DNA of 40,410 nt from an uncultured Duganella sp. (GTDB lineage Bacteria > Pseudomonadota > Gammaproteobacteria > Burkholderiales > Burkholderiaceae), in NCBI GenBank assembly GCA_946482635.1, contig CAMLSG010000017.1:1-40410 (forward strand), read 5' to 3'. A program made the translations under genes and the position numbers. The notes under the pieces are model-generated. The model was given only the letters and a program-made list of their open reading frames with translations, was not told where the DNA came from and did no database searches. Shown here in pieces: positions 21,799 to 29,222 of this stretch (positions are counted from its first letter, which is position 1; every line of letters begins with the position of its first letter).

Positions 21799-22326
21799 AT
21801 GTCTTTGCCTCACGCGCTGTTGACCTCCCTGTCCGAGCGAGCCGGTTCCGGCTCGGAGCTGGCCCGGCGCTTCGATAAATCGATCGGATTTTTCTGGGCC
21901 GCCACCCACCAGCAGATTTACCGCGAACTGGCACGCCTGGAGCAAGCCGGCTGGATCGAGTCCCTGCCCGCCGAAACGGGCCGCGGCCGCAAACGCGCCT
22001 ATCGCGTGCTGCCGGCCGGGACTGCGGAGCTGCGGCGCTGGGTTGCCGAGGCCGAAGATCCCCGCCCCCAACGCGACGCCCTGATGGTGCGCATCCGCGC
22101 CGAGGCGGCGATCGGCCCGGCCGGGCTGGCGGACGAAATGCGGCGCCACCTGGCGTTGCATGAAGCGAAACTGGCCCTGTACAAAAGTTTCGAGCAGCGG
22201 GACTTCGCCAGTGAATCCGACTCGCGAGAGCGCAAGCTGCAATATGTGCTGCTGAAGGGCGGTATCGCGCAGGAGGAACTGGCCATCAATATGGCGCGCG
22301 AGGCCTTGCGTATCCTGGAAAGCTGA
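21799..22326 (+). CDS. PadR-family transcriptional regulator
   Basis: This 175-residue protein has a PadR winged-helix N-terminus (about residues 1-75; SLPHALLTSLSERAGSGSEL, then FWAATHQQIYRELARLEQAG) and a C-terminal helical dimerisation domain (Vir_act_alpha_C type). The ATG at 21799 matches the usual family start; an in-frame ATG at 21769 has a GAGG upstream and remains possible. It is divergent from fadH and presumably represses it and itself through the duplicated palindrome. PadR proteins commonly sense phenolic acids or other small lipophilic molecules. Confidence 0.92.
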   Translation: MSLPHALLTSLSERAGSGSELARRFDKSIGFFWAATHQQIYRELARLEQAGWIESLPAETGRGRKRAYRVLPAGTAELRRWVAEAEDPRPQRDALMVRIRAEAAIGPAGLADEMRRHLALHEAKLALYKSFEQRDFASESDSRERKLQYVLLKGGIAQEELAINMAREALRILES

Positions 22327-22370
22327 CCTGGATCATTTTCCCGGGGAGGCAGGGCGTCTACCATCCGGGC

Positions 22371-22727
22371 ATGGATACCGACTACAAAGACCTCACCCAG
22401 GACATATCGGCCAACCTGGCGCAACTGCGCAAGACCCAGCCCGATGTGATGAAAGGCTTCGGCGACATGGGCAAGGCCGCCATGGCGGGCGGCGCGCTTG
22501 ATCCCAAGACCAAGGAACTGATCGCGCTGGCGGTCGGCGTCGCAGCGCGCTGCGACGGCTGCATCGGCTTCCACACCAAGGCCCTGGCCCGCCTCGGAGC
22601 CACTACCCAGGAAGTGCATGAAGCCTTGGGCGTGGCGATCTACATGGGCGGCGGTCCGGTGGCCATGTATGCAGCGAATGCTGTGGCGGCTTACCGGGAG
22701 TTTTCAGAAGAACTACAAAAAGTGTAG
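22371..22727 (+). CDS. Carboxymuconolactone decarboxylase/AhpD-like protein
   Basis: This 118-residue protein carries the CMD/AhpD signature KELIALAVGVAARCDGCIGFH, with a CxxC pair and a following His as in the alkylhydroperoxidase AhpD core. The rest is helical, as expected for a small trimeric or hexameric enzyme. Length and motif suggest thiol-based peroxidase or related redox chemistry rather than true carboxymuconolactone decarboxylation, since no aromatic pathway genes are nearby. It follows padR by 44 bases in the same direction and may be cotranscribed with it. Confidence 0.88.
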   Translation: MDTDYKDLTQDISANLAQLRKTQPDVMKGFGDMGKAAMAGGALDPKTKELIALAVGVAARCDGCIGFHTKALARLGATTQEVHEALGVAIYMGGGPVAMYAANAVAAYREFSEELQKV

Positions 22728-22767
22728 GCAGTGTTATGCTCCAGGTAAGGGATTGCCGGGAGATGGA

Positions 22768-23475
22768 ATGCGTCGTCGCACCGTTTTGGGTTTCGCGCTG
22801 TCAGGCCTGTTGCCTGCCTGGGTAGCCGCGCAGACTTTGCCGGTGATGAATGTCTCCACCCTGGTGGGCGACGACCCTGCCGCCACCATTTCCGAAATGG
22901 TGCTGCGGGAAGCCTACCGGCGCCTGGGCCGCACATTGGTCGTGCACCAGTTGCCCGGTGAGCGCTCGCTGGTCTATGCCAACGAAGGAAAGATGGATGG
23001 CGAGCTGTATCGCAAGCTCGGGCTGGACCGCGATTATCCCAACCTTGTTATCGTTCCCGTTCCCTTGCTCACCTTCGAGCTGGTGATCTTCACGCGTGGT
23101 ACTTCATTCGTGGTCAACGGGTGGGACAGCCTGCGCCCCTATACGCTGGGCTTCGTACGCGGGAACAAGATCGCGCAGGAGAACACCAGGGGCATGAAAG
23201 TGGAGCAAGTGCCGACCATGCACCAGGCTTTTGAAAAGCTGATGATGGGGCGCACCGACCTGGTACTCGGGCATCGCGCCTCGGGCATGGCTGTGGTGCG
23301 CAGTCAGAAGCTGGAGGGCGTGACCGTGCTGGAACCGCCTCTGTCCGCCTTCCCGGTCTACCACTACCTGAACAAGAAGCATGAGGCGCTGCTGCCGGAA
23401 CTGACCCGGGTACTGAGGCAAATGCAGTCTGACCGGACCATCGAGCGCATCCAGAAGTCCATACCGGGCAACTGA
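22768..23475 (+). CDS. Periplasmic substrate-binding protein (SBP_bac_3-like), orphan
   Basis: This 235-residue protein begins MRRRTVLGFALSGLLPAWVAAQ, a clear Sec signal peptide with cleavage after about residue 21. The mature part looks like an extracellular solute-binding protein type 3: VGDDPAATISEMVLREAYRRLGRTLVVHQLPGERSL, then LRPYTLGFVRGNKI, then RTDLVLGHRASGMAVV. No permease or ATPase genes flank it, so it is an orphan binding protein, a common situation in this kind of genome. The ATG at 22768 has GGGAG about seven bases upstream. A hairpin follows the stop. Confidence 0.82.
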   Translation: MRRRTVLGFALSGLLPAWVAAQTLPVMNVSTLVGDDPAATISEMVLREAYRRLGRTLVVHQLPGERSLVYANEGKMDGELYRKLGLDRDYPNLVIVPVPLLTFELVIFTRGTSFVVNGWDSLRPYTLGFVRGNKIAQENTRGMKVEQVPTMHQAFEKLMMGRTDLVLGHRASGMAVVRSQKLEGVTVLEPPLSAFPVYHYLNKKHEALLPELTRVLRQMQSDRTIERIQKSIPGN

Positions 23476-23480
23476 GTAGC

Positions 23481-23514
23481 AATACCACTCGGCGGGTAGC
23501 CGAATGCTGGTATT
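23481..23514 (+). terminator. Terminator-like hairpin after the binding-protein gene
   Basis: Outer arms AATACCA (23481-23487) and TGGTATT (23508-23514) enclose inner arms TCGGC (23489-23493) and GCCGA (23499-23503). The loop is GGGTA. There is no good T-tract, only scattered Ts after it, so termination may be weak. Confidence 0.55.
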
Positions 23515-23528
23515 CATCGTTTAACAGA

Positions 23529-23546
23529 ATGTCTCATTTGAGACAT
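23529..23546. promoter_or_regulatory. Perfect palindrome upstream of the chitinase genes
   Basis: ATGTCTCA and TGAGACAT flank a central TT. It lies about 160 bases before the first chitinase start. The symmetry and position suggest an activator or repressor site; the protein is unknown. Confidence 0.5.
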
Positions 23547-23573
23547 CCCCTTCTTCATTCTCAAACGGCCATT

Positions 23574-23588
23574 TTTCGAGCCTCGAAA
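23574..23588. promoter_or_regulatory. Second palindrome upstream of the chitinase genes
   Basis: TTTCGAG and CTCGAAA flank a single C, giving a 15-base odd palindrome. It is 45 bases downstream of the start of the first palindrome. The rest of the 228-base gap 23476-23703 holds no gene; it ends in a strong AAGGAGGGGGAG ribosome site before the chitinase ATG. Confidence 0.45.
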
Positions 23589-23609
23589 CGGCACATGCAT
23601 TTTTGCAAC

Positions 23610-23625
23610 TGGTCTTATATTGGCA
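23610..23625 (+). promoter_or_regulatory. Weak sigma-54-type promoter candidate
   Basis: TGG and GCA are placed with the exact GG-N10-GC spacing of a -24/-12 promoter, but several consensus positions differ (TGGTCT for TGGCAC, TGGCA for TTGCA). The palindrome at 23529 would then be about 100 bases upstream of the start, as for an enhancer site. Confidence 0.25.
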
Positions 23626-23703
23626 GCATTAATTAAAACCACTTGACTACCAATTGTCCCAATCCCATCCTAGCCCGACAACCACAACCGAAGGAGGGGG
23701 AGC

Positions 23704-25572
23704 ATGGAACAAAGGGTTTCAAGAAGTTTTCTGGTCGCCGGTTTGACGAGCAGCCTGCTGGCTGCTTGCGGTGGCGGTAGCGACACCGGCCAGGCCTCAC
23801 AACAGCCACGCACACTCGCAACGTCCACCGTGGCGGAAACGTGTCCGGCGTGGAGCAGCAGCGCGGTCTACACCGCGGGCATGTGCGTGACCTACAACGG
23901 CACGGTGTACAAAGCCAAGTGGTGGACGCAAAACAATGTGCCGGGCGCCGAACAGTACGGCCCTTGGGAAGCGCAGGCGACTACGCCGACGCCAACGCCA
24001 ACGCCTACTCCAACCCCGACACCGACGCCGGATTGTCCTGCATGGAGCGCCAGCGCGGTCTATACCGGTGGCATGTGCGTCACCTATAACGGCTCGGTCT
24101 ACAAGGCGAAGTGGTGGACGCAGAATAACGTGCCAGGCACCGATCCGAACGGGCCTTGGGAGTTCCAGTCGACCACGCCGACTCCGACTCCGACTCCGAC
24201 CCCTACGCCTACTCCAACGCCGACGCCTACACCGACACCAACGCCAACTCCGACACCTACGCCGACGCCGACTCCAACCGGCCGCGAGATCGGTTCCTAC
24301 TTCGCCCAGTGGGGCGTGTACGGCCGCGATTACGAAGTGGCGGACATCCACACCACGAAGACGCCGGTCAACGGTGTGCAGACCAGCGTGGCCGACCAGC
24401 TCACCTTCATCAACTACGCCTTCGGCAACGTGTACCAGAAGAACGGCGGCTACGAGTGCGACATGGTGACGAAGGCTGAAGTGGGCAACGACAACCCAAC
24501 TTCGCCGGATGCCGGCACCGGCGGCGATTCCTATGCCGACTACCAGCGCCAGCCAAAACGCACCGTCAACGGCCAATCCGTGCCGTGGGACGCACCGCTT
24601 TCCGGCAACTTCCTGCAACTGAAACTGCTCAAGCAGCAGCACCCGAACCTGAAAGTCTTCATCTCGCTGGGCGGATGGTCATGGTCGAAGTTCTTCTCGG
24701 CCGCAGCCAAGACCGACGCACTGCGCAAGCAGCTCGCCAAGTCCTGCGTGAAGATGTTCATCGCCGGCGACCTGCCGATCCAGGACGGACGCGGCGGACC
24801 GGGCGCGGCCAAGGGCGTGTTCGACGGCATAGACATCGACTGGGAATATCCGGGCGGCGGCGGACAGCCGTACAACACTTACGACGCGGTCAACGACAAG
24901 CACAACTTCACGCTGCTGATGGCGGAATTCCGTGCGCAGCTTGATGCGCAGGGCGCCACCGACGGCAAGCGCTATGCATTGACCGCAGCGATTGGTGCCG
25001 GTGTCGACAAGATCGCCAACACCGAGCCTGGCCAATACGCGCAGTACATGGACTGGGTGAACGTGATGACCTACGACTTCCACGGCGCGTGGGAATCGAG
25101 CACCAACTTCCATGCGCCGCTGTATCACGACCCGGCCGATCCGGCGACCGGCAACCTGGCCAAGTACAACGCGAATGATGCCGTCGCCACGCTGACCGCA
25201 GCTGGTATGCCGAAGAACAAGATCCTGCTCGGGATACCGTTCTATGGGCGCGGCTGGAAGGGTGTCACGGCAGGGCCGAATGCCAATGGCCTGTACCAGG
25301 CTGCGAGCGGCGGTGCTGCCGGCACCTACGAAGGCGGTATCGACGACTACAAGGTCCTGCGCAACAAGACCGGCCAACGCTGGTACCACCCGGTGACCAA
25401 GCAGTTGTACCTGTACACCAGCACCGGCGAGTGGTGGAGCTATGACGATCCGACCGTGATCGGCACCAAGATGCAATACGTTCGCGACCAGGGCCTGCGC
25501 GGGGCCTTCTCGTGGGAGCTGGACGGCGATGCAAGCGGTGCGCTGACCAGCGAAGTCTGGAAAGGACGTTAA
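23704..25572 (+). CDS. GH18 chitinase, lipoprotein with two CBM5/12 domains
   Basis: This 622-residue secreted chitinase has a signal peptide ending in a lipobox (LLAAC, lipidated C22, followed by Gly). Two chitin-binding CBM5/12 modules follow, at about residues 47-92 and 111-156 (CPAWSSSAVYTAGMCVTYNG type with KAKWWTQNN). Each is followed by a Thr-Pro linker. The GH18 barrel runs from about 195 to the end. The catalytic DxxDxDxE is D374, D377, D379, E381 in DGIDIDWEYPGG; MTYDFHG and the C-terminal FSWELDGD are also typical. Lacking Asp at +2, the lipoprotein should reach the outer membrane and hold chitin at the cell surface. It is first of four genes; a terminator hairpin follows its stop. 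Confidence 0.93.
   Translation: MEQRVSRSFLVAGLTSSLLAACGGGSDTGQASQQPRTLATSTVAETCPAWSSSAVYTAGMCVTYNGTVYKAKWWTQNNVPGAEQYGPWEAQATTPTPTPTPTPTPTPTPDCPAWSASAVYTGGMCVTYNGSVYKAKWWTQNNVPGTDPNGPWEFQSTTPTPTPTPTPTPTPTPTPTPTPTPTPTPTPTPTPTGREIGSYFAQWGVYGRDYEVADIHTTKTPVNGVQTSVADQLTFINYAFGNVYQKNGGYECDMVTKAEVGNDNPTSPDAGTGGDSYADYQRQPKRTVNGQSVPWDAPLSGNFLQLKLLKQQHPNLKVFISLGGWSWSKFFSAAAKTDALRKQLAKSCVKMFIAGDLPIQDGRGGPGAAKGVFDGIDIDWEYPGGGGQPYNTYDAVNDKHNFTLLMAEFRAQLDAQGATDGKRYALTAAIGAGVDKIANTEPGQYAQYMDWVNVMTYDFHGAWESSTNFHAPLYHDPADPATGNLAKYNANDAVATLTAAGMPKNKILLGIPFYGRGWKGVTAGPNANGLYQAASGGAAGTYEGGIDDYKVLRNKTGQRWYHPVTKQLYLYTSTGEWWSYDDPTVIGTKMQYVRDQGLRGAFSWELDGDASGALTSEVWKGR
23980..24030 (+). repeat. Thr-Pro linker repeat 1
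   Basis: Seventeen codons of alternating Thr and Pro join the two CBMs. The DNA is a degenerate hexamer array (ACN CCN), so slippage would change linker length without shifting the frame. Confidence 0.85.
24172..24279 (+). repeat. Thr-Pro linker repeat 2
   Basis: Thirty-six codons of almost pure Thr-Pro join the second CBM to the GH18 domain. The same degenerate hexamer array recurs in the second GH18 gene. Confidence 0.85.
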
Positions 25573-25585
25573 TCGTCCATCCCTT

Positions 25586-25616
25586 GCCGGCGGTGCGCCC
25601 AGCGCCGCCGGCTTTT
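25586..25616 (+). terminator. Intrinsic terminator/attenuator after the first chitinase
   Basis: GCCGGCGG (25586-25593) pairs with CCGCCGGC (25605-25612), followed by TTTT. The stem is GC-rich and perfect, the T-run short. It lies between the chitinase stop and the ribosome site of the cupin gene, so it may reduce rather than abolish downstream expression. Confidence 0.75.
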
Positions 25617-25633
25617 CCCATTTGGAGACGCTT

Positions 25634-26650
25634 ATGAAACGTCGTGCGACGGTGCATTCCCTTGGCATCAGCGACGAATGGCGGCGCTGGATTGCCGAAA
25701 ACCTGATGCTGGGCCATTCTCCTGCAACTCTGGCCGGCATTCTCGGCCAGTCCGGCATTCCTCCTCAACTCGCACAAGCCGAAATCACGGCTGCGATGAA
25801 CAGCCCTTACCTGCACGGCGTACAACGCCTGCATAACCGGCTGGCCAAGCGCGACTGGCTGCTTGGCATCCAGGCGCGCCTGAACCGGATGGCGCCGCAG
25901 GAAGTACCGCGCCGCGAACGCCTGTCGACCGAGGCTTTCCTGCACGAGCATTACCTGTGCAACCGGCCTGTGATCATCACCGGCATGCTGGACGACTGGC
26001 CGGCGCGCGGCAAGTGGACGCTGGACTGGCTGACCGCGCAGTTCGGCGAGCGCGAAGTGGAAGTGCAGTTCGGCCGCAATGCCGATGCCGATTACGAAAT
26101 GAACAGCATCGCGCACAAGCGCCACATGCCGTTCGGCGAGTACGTGGAACGGGTGCGCAGCAGCGGCAGCACCAACGACTTCTACATGACGGCCAATAAC
26201 GATGGCCGTAACCGGCAGGCGCTGGAGGAGCTGTGGCAGGACATGCCGCTGCTGCCGGAATACCTGGATGGCGAACGTAAAGGCTTCTTCTGGCTTGGGC
26301 CTGCGGGCACCGTCACGCCGTTCCACCACGACCTCACCAACAATTTCATGATCCAGGTGATGGGTCGCAAGCGCGTGCGGCTGATCGCACCTTGCGAAAC
26401 GCCAAAGCTGCAGAACCAGCGCCATTGCTTCACTCCCGTCGATGGCCGCGACATCGACTTGCAACGCTACCCATCGATGGCCGACGTTCCGGTCGTCGAC
26501 GTTGAGCTGGCGCCTGGCGAAATCCTGTTCCTGCCGGTCGGCTGGTGGCACTTTGTCCAGGGACTCGACATCTCTTTAACCATCTCGGCGACGCACTTCC
26601 GCTGGGATAACGATTTCTTTAGCAGTTATCCGAATAACCACGATTTCTAA
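25634..26650 (+). CDS. Cupin_8/JmjC-like Fe(II)/2-oxoglutarate hydroxylase (FIH-like)
   Basis: This 338-residue protein has no signal peptide and should be cytosolic. A helical N-terminal region (about residues 10-90) precedes a cupin_8 (JmjC-like) barrel. The iron ligands are visible: H231-x-D233 in TPFHHDLTNNF and H306 in WWHFVQG. Relative to human FIH, T228, N237 and K246 fall at the same offsets from the first His (-3, +6, +15) as FIH T196, N205 and K214, so the 2-oxoglutarate site also looks intact. The ATG at 25634 follows GGAGA; an upstream TTG is less likely. It lies between two GH18 chitinase genes and 13 bases before the second. The substrate is unknown: a protein residue, perhaps on a neighbour's product, or a small molecule. 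Confidence 0.85.
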   Translation: MKRRATVHSLGISDEWRRWIAENLMLGHSPATLAGILGQSGIPPQLAQAEITAAMNSPYLHGVQRLHNRLAKRDWLLGIQARLNRMAPQEVPRRERLSTEAFLHEHYLCNRPVIITGMLDDWPARGKWTLDWLTAQFGEREVEVQFGRNADADYEMNSIAHKRHMPFGEYVERVRSSGSTNDFYMTANNDGRNRQALEELWQDMPLLPEYLDGERKGFFWLGPAGTVTPFHHDLTNNFMIQVMGRKRVRLIAPCETPKLQNQRHCFTPVDGRDIDLQRYPSMADVPVVDVELAPGEILFLPVGWWHFVQGLDISLTISATHFRWDNDFFSSYPNNHDF

Positions 26651-26663
26651 TAACGGAGACAGC

Positions 26664-29207
26664 ATGAATTTTCGACCGAATTACCTGATGCTGGCGCTGG
26701 TCGGCAGCGCCATCGCCGGTTGCAGCGGCGGGACCGATAGCGGCCAGCCCGCGCAACCGGCCCGCACACTTGCGACGGCGGTTGCTTCTGAAACTTGCCC
26801 GGCCTGGAGCGCAAGCGCGGTGTACACCGCGGGCATGTGCGTGACCTACAACGGCACCGTCTACAAGGCGAAGTGGTGGACACAGAATAATGTCCCTGGC
26901 GCGGAACAGTACGGGCCGTGGGAAGTGCAGGCGACCACGCCAACGCCAACGCCGACTCCGACACCGACGCCAACCCCGACTCCAACGCCGGATTGCCCTG
27001 CATGGAGCGCGAGCGCGGTCTATACCGCCGGCATGTGCGCGACTTATAACGGCGCCGTCTACAAGGCGAAGTGGTGGACGCAGAATAATGTACCGGGCAC
27101 GGAAGTGAACGGCCCGTGGGAGCTGCAGACATCCACGCCAACTCCTACCCCGACACCGACACCGACACCGACGCCAACTCCGACTCCGACTCCAACTCCG
27201 ACACCTACGCCAACTCCGACGCCCACTCCGACGCCTGTGGCATGCCGTCCTGACGGCCTGACCTCGCCGGTGCCGAACGTTCCGTACTGCAGCGTGTACG
27301 ACGCCAACGGCCGCGAAAAGCTGGCAAATGGCCTGAACCGCCGCATCGTCGGCTACTTCACCAGCTGGCGCACGGGCGCCAACGGCCAGCCGTCCTACCT
27401 GGTCAACGACATCCCGTGGCAAAACGTCACGCATATTAACTACGCCTTCGCCAGCGTCGGCGCGGACAACAAGGTGCAGATCGGCAGCGGTGCGAACAAC
27501 CCGGAAACCGGCATCACCTGGCCGAACATCCCCGCCGCGGCGATGGACCCATCCCTGCCATACAAAGGCCACTTCAATCTGCTCGCGCAGTACAAGAAGA
27601 AATACCCCGGCGTGAAGATCATGTTGTCGGTCGGCGGCTGGGCAGGCAGCGGCGGCTTCTACACCGCCACCACCAATTCAGACGGGAGCATAAACACGGC
27701 AGGCATCAATACCCTGGCCGACTCGATGGTCGCCTTCCTGCGCCAGTACACCTTCTTCGACGGGATGGACATCGATTACGAGCACCCGACCACCAATAAC
27801 GAAGCAGGCAACCCGCTCGACTTCCCGGTCTCCAAGCCGCGCCTGTCAGGCTTGATGAAGAGCTACAACGTGCTGCTGAAAACCGTGCGTGAAAAGCTAG
27901 ATGCAGCAGCGGCGGCAGACAACAAGTACTACATGCTGACGATCGCCGGTTCCGCATCCGGGTGGGTGCTGCGCGGCGAGGAAAATCTGTCCGGCCTGAA
28001 GTACCTCGACTACGCCAGCCTGATGAGCTATGACCTGCACGGCGGATGGAACCAGTATGTCGGCCCTAACGCACCGCTGTTCGACGACGGCAACGATGGC
28101 GAACTGCGGGCCGGCAACGCCTACCAGTACGGCGGCATCGGCTACCTGAACGTCGACTGGGCCTACCGCTACTACCGCGGCGCACTCCAGGCGGGTCGCA
28201 TCAACATCGGCGTGCCTTACTACACGCGGGGCTGGAAGGAAGTCAGCGGCGGCAACAACGGCTTGTGGGGCACCAGCCCGGTCGTCACTGACACCGTCGC
28301 CTGCGCCGGCGTGAAAACCTGCGGCAAAGGCGCTACCGGCATCGACAACGTCTGGTACGACCTGGATACCAACGGCAAGCCGGTACCGGGCGGCGGCAAT
28401 CCGCTGTGGCATGCGCTCAACCTGCAGAACGCCATCGTGCCGTCCTACCTCGATGCTTACGGCGTGACCGAGAAGACCATCACCGGCACCTATAGCCCGC
28501 AATACAGCGCCACGCTGGCTGCACCGTGGCTGTGGAACGCAACGCGCCAGGTCTTCATCTCCACCGAAACGGCGCAATCCATCGCAGCCAAGACCAGCTA
28601 CGTCGTGAACAACGGCATCGGCGGCATCATGATCTGGGAGCTGGCCGGCGACTACGCATGGAACGCAGCGCGCAACGGTGGGGCAGGCGAATACTTCATG
28701 GGCTATACGCTCACGAACAACATCGCTGCTGCCTTCCGAACCGCCGCTCCATACGGCGCGACGCGTGCCGAGACGGCGATGCCGGCCAGCAGCGCGAAGG
28801 TCAGCATCTCCCTTGGCGGCTGGAAGCTGGGCGACAGCAACTACCCGATCAATCCTGTGATGACGGTGACGAACAACACCGCCACCACGATTCCGGGCGG
28901 TTCGGTAGTGGAGTTCGATTATCCGGTATCGGCGCCAGCCAATATGAGCGACCAGTCGGGTTACGGCCTGACCGTCATCAAGGCTGGCTACACGGGGCCG
29001 AATAATATCGGCGGCTTCAAGGCCAACTTCAACCGCGCCAAGTTCACGATACCTGCCTGGCAGTCGCTGGCGCCGGGTGCATCGGTCTCGCTGACGCTGA
29101 ACTACACCTTGCCGATCAGCGGGCCTTCCGCCTATACGATCACGGTGAACGGCGTGCGCTATGCGCTGAGCGAAGAGTATCCGGACTTGCCGGTAGCTCT
29201 CCAATAA
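26664..29207 (+). CDS. GH18 chitinase, lipoprotein with two CBM5/12 and C-terminal domain
   Basis: This 847-residue secreted chitinase has a lipobox (IAGC, lipidated C20, then Ser). CBM5/12 modules lie at about residues 45-90 and 111-156, with Thr-Pro linkers after each. The GH18 domain spans about 218-690; its DxxDxDxE is D366, D369, D371, E373 in DGMDIDYEHPT. A C-terminal domain of about 135 residues (712-847; KVSISLGGWKLGDSNYPINPV, then VVEFDYPV, then LNYTLPISG) looks like the beta-rich ChiC-type module seen on bacterial chitinases. The CBMs and leader are close copies of those in the first chitinase, but the catalytic domain belongs to a different GH18 subgroup, so the two enzymes probably cut chitin in different ways. 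Confidence 0.92.
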   Translation: MNFRPNYLMLALVGSAIAGCSGGTDSGQPAQPARTLATAVASETCPAWSASAVYTAGMCVTYNGTVYKAKWWTQNNVPGAEQYGPWEVQATTPTPTPTPTPTPTPTPTPDCPAWSASAVYTAGMCATYNGAVYKAKWWTQNNVPGTEVNGPWELQTSTPTPTPTPTPTPTPTPTPTPTPTPTPTPTPTPTPVACRPDGLTSPVPNVPYCSVYDANGREKLANGLNRRIVGYFTSWRTGANGQPSYLVNDIPWQNVTHINYAFASVGADNKVQIGSGANNPETGITWPNIPAAAMDPSLPYKGHFNLLAQYKKKYPGVKIMLSVGGWAGSGGFYTATTNSDGSINTAGINTLADSMVAFLRQYTFFDGMDIDYEHPTTNNEAGNPLDFPVSKPRLSGLMKSYNVLLKTVREKLDAAAAADNKYYMLTIAGSASGWVLRGEENLSGLKYLDYASLMSYDLHGGWNQYVGPNAPLFDDGNDGELRAGNAYQYGGIGYLNVDWAYRYYRGALQAGRINIGVPYYTRGWKEVSGGNNGLWGTSPVVTDTVACAGVKTCGKGATGIDNVWYDLDTNGKPVPGGGNPLWHALNLQNAIVPSYLDAYGVTEKTITGTYSPQYSATLAAPWLWNATRQVFISTETAQSIAAKTSYVVNNGIGGIMIWELAGDYAWNAARNGGAGEYFMGYTLTNNIAAAFRTAAPYGATRAETAMPASSAKVSISLGGWKLGDSNYPINPVMTVTNNTATTIPGGSVVEFDYPVSAPANMSDQSGYGLTVIKAGYTGPNNIGGFKANFNRAKFTIPAWQSLAPGASVSLTLNYTLPISGPSAYTITVNGVRYALSEEYPDLPVALQ
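26934..26990 (+). repeat. Thr-Pro linker repeat 3
   Basis: Nineteen Thr-Pro codons between the two CBMs of the second GH18 chitinase, built from the same ACN-CCN hexamers. Confidence 0.85.
27135..27236 (+). repeat. Thr-Pro linker repeat 4
   Basis: Thirty-four Thr-Pro codons between CBM and catalytic domain. Synonymous codons vary along the array, so selection seems to act on the protein repeat. Confidence 0.85.
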
Positions 29208-29222
29208 GCGAAGGGAGCCGAT

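Noticed and set aside
23590..23607. GGCAC...TTTTGCA as sigma-54 promoter
   Set aside because: The elements match the consensus well, but the GG to GC spacing is 13 instead of the strict 10.
23980..24279. Repeat arrays as a CRISPR or non-coding satellite
   Set aside because: They are in frame and encode Thr-Pro linkers between folded domains; no spacers exist.
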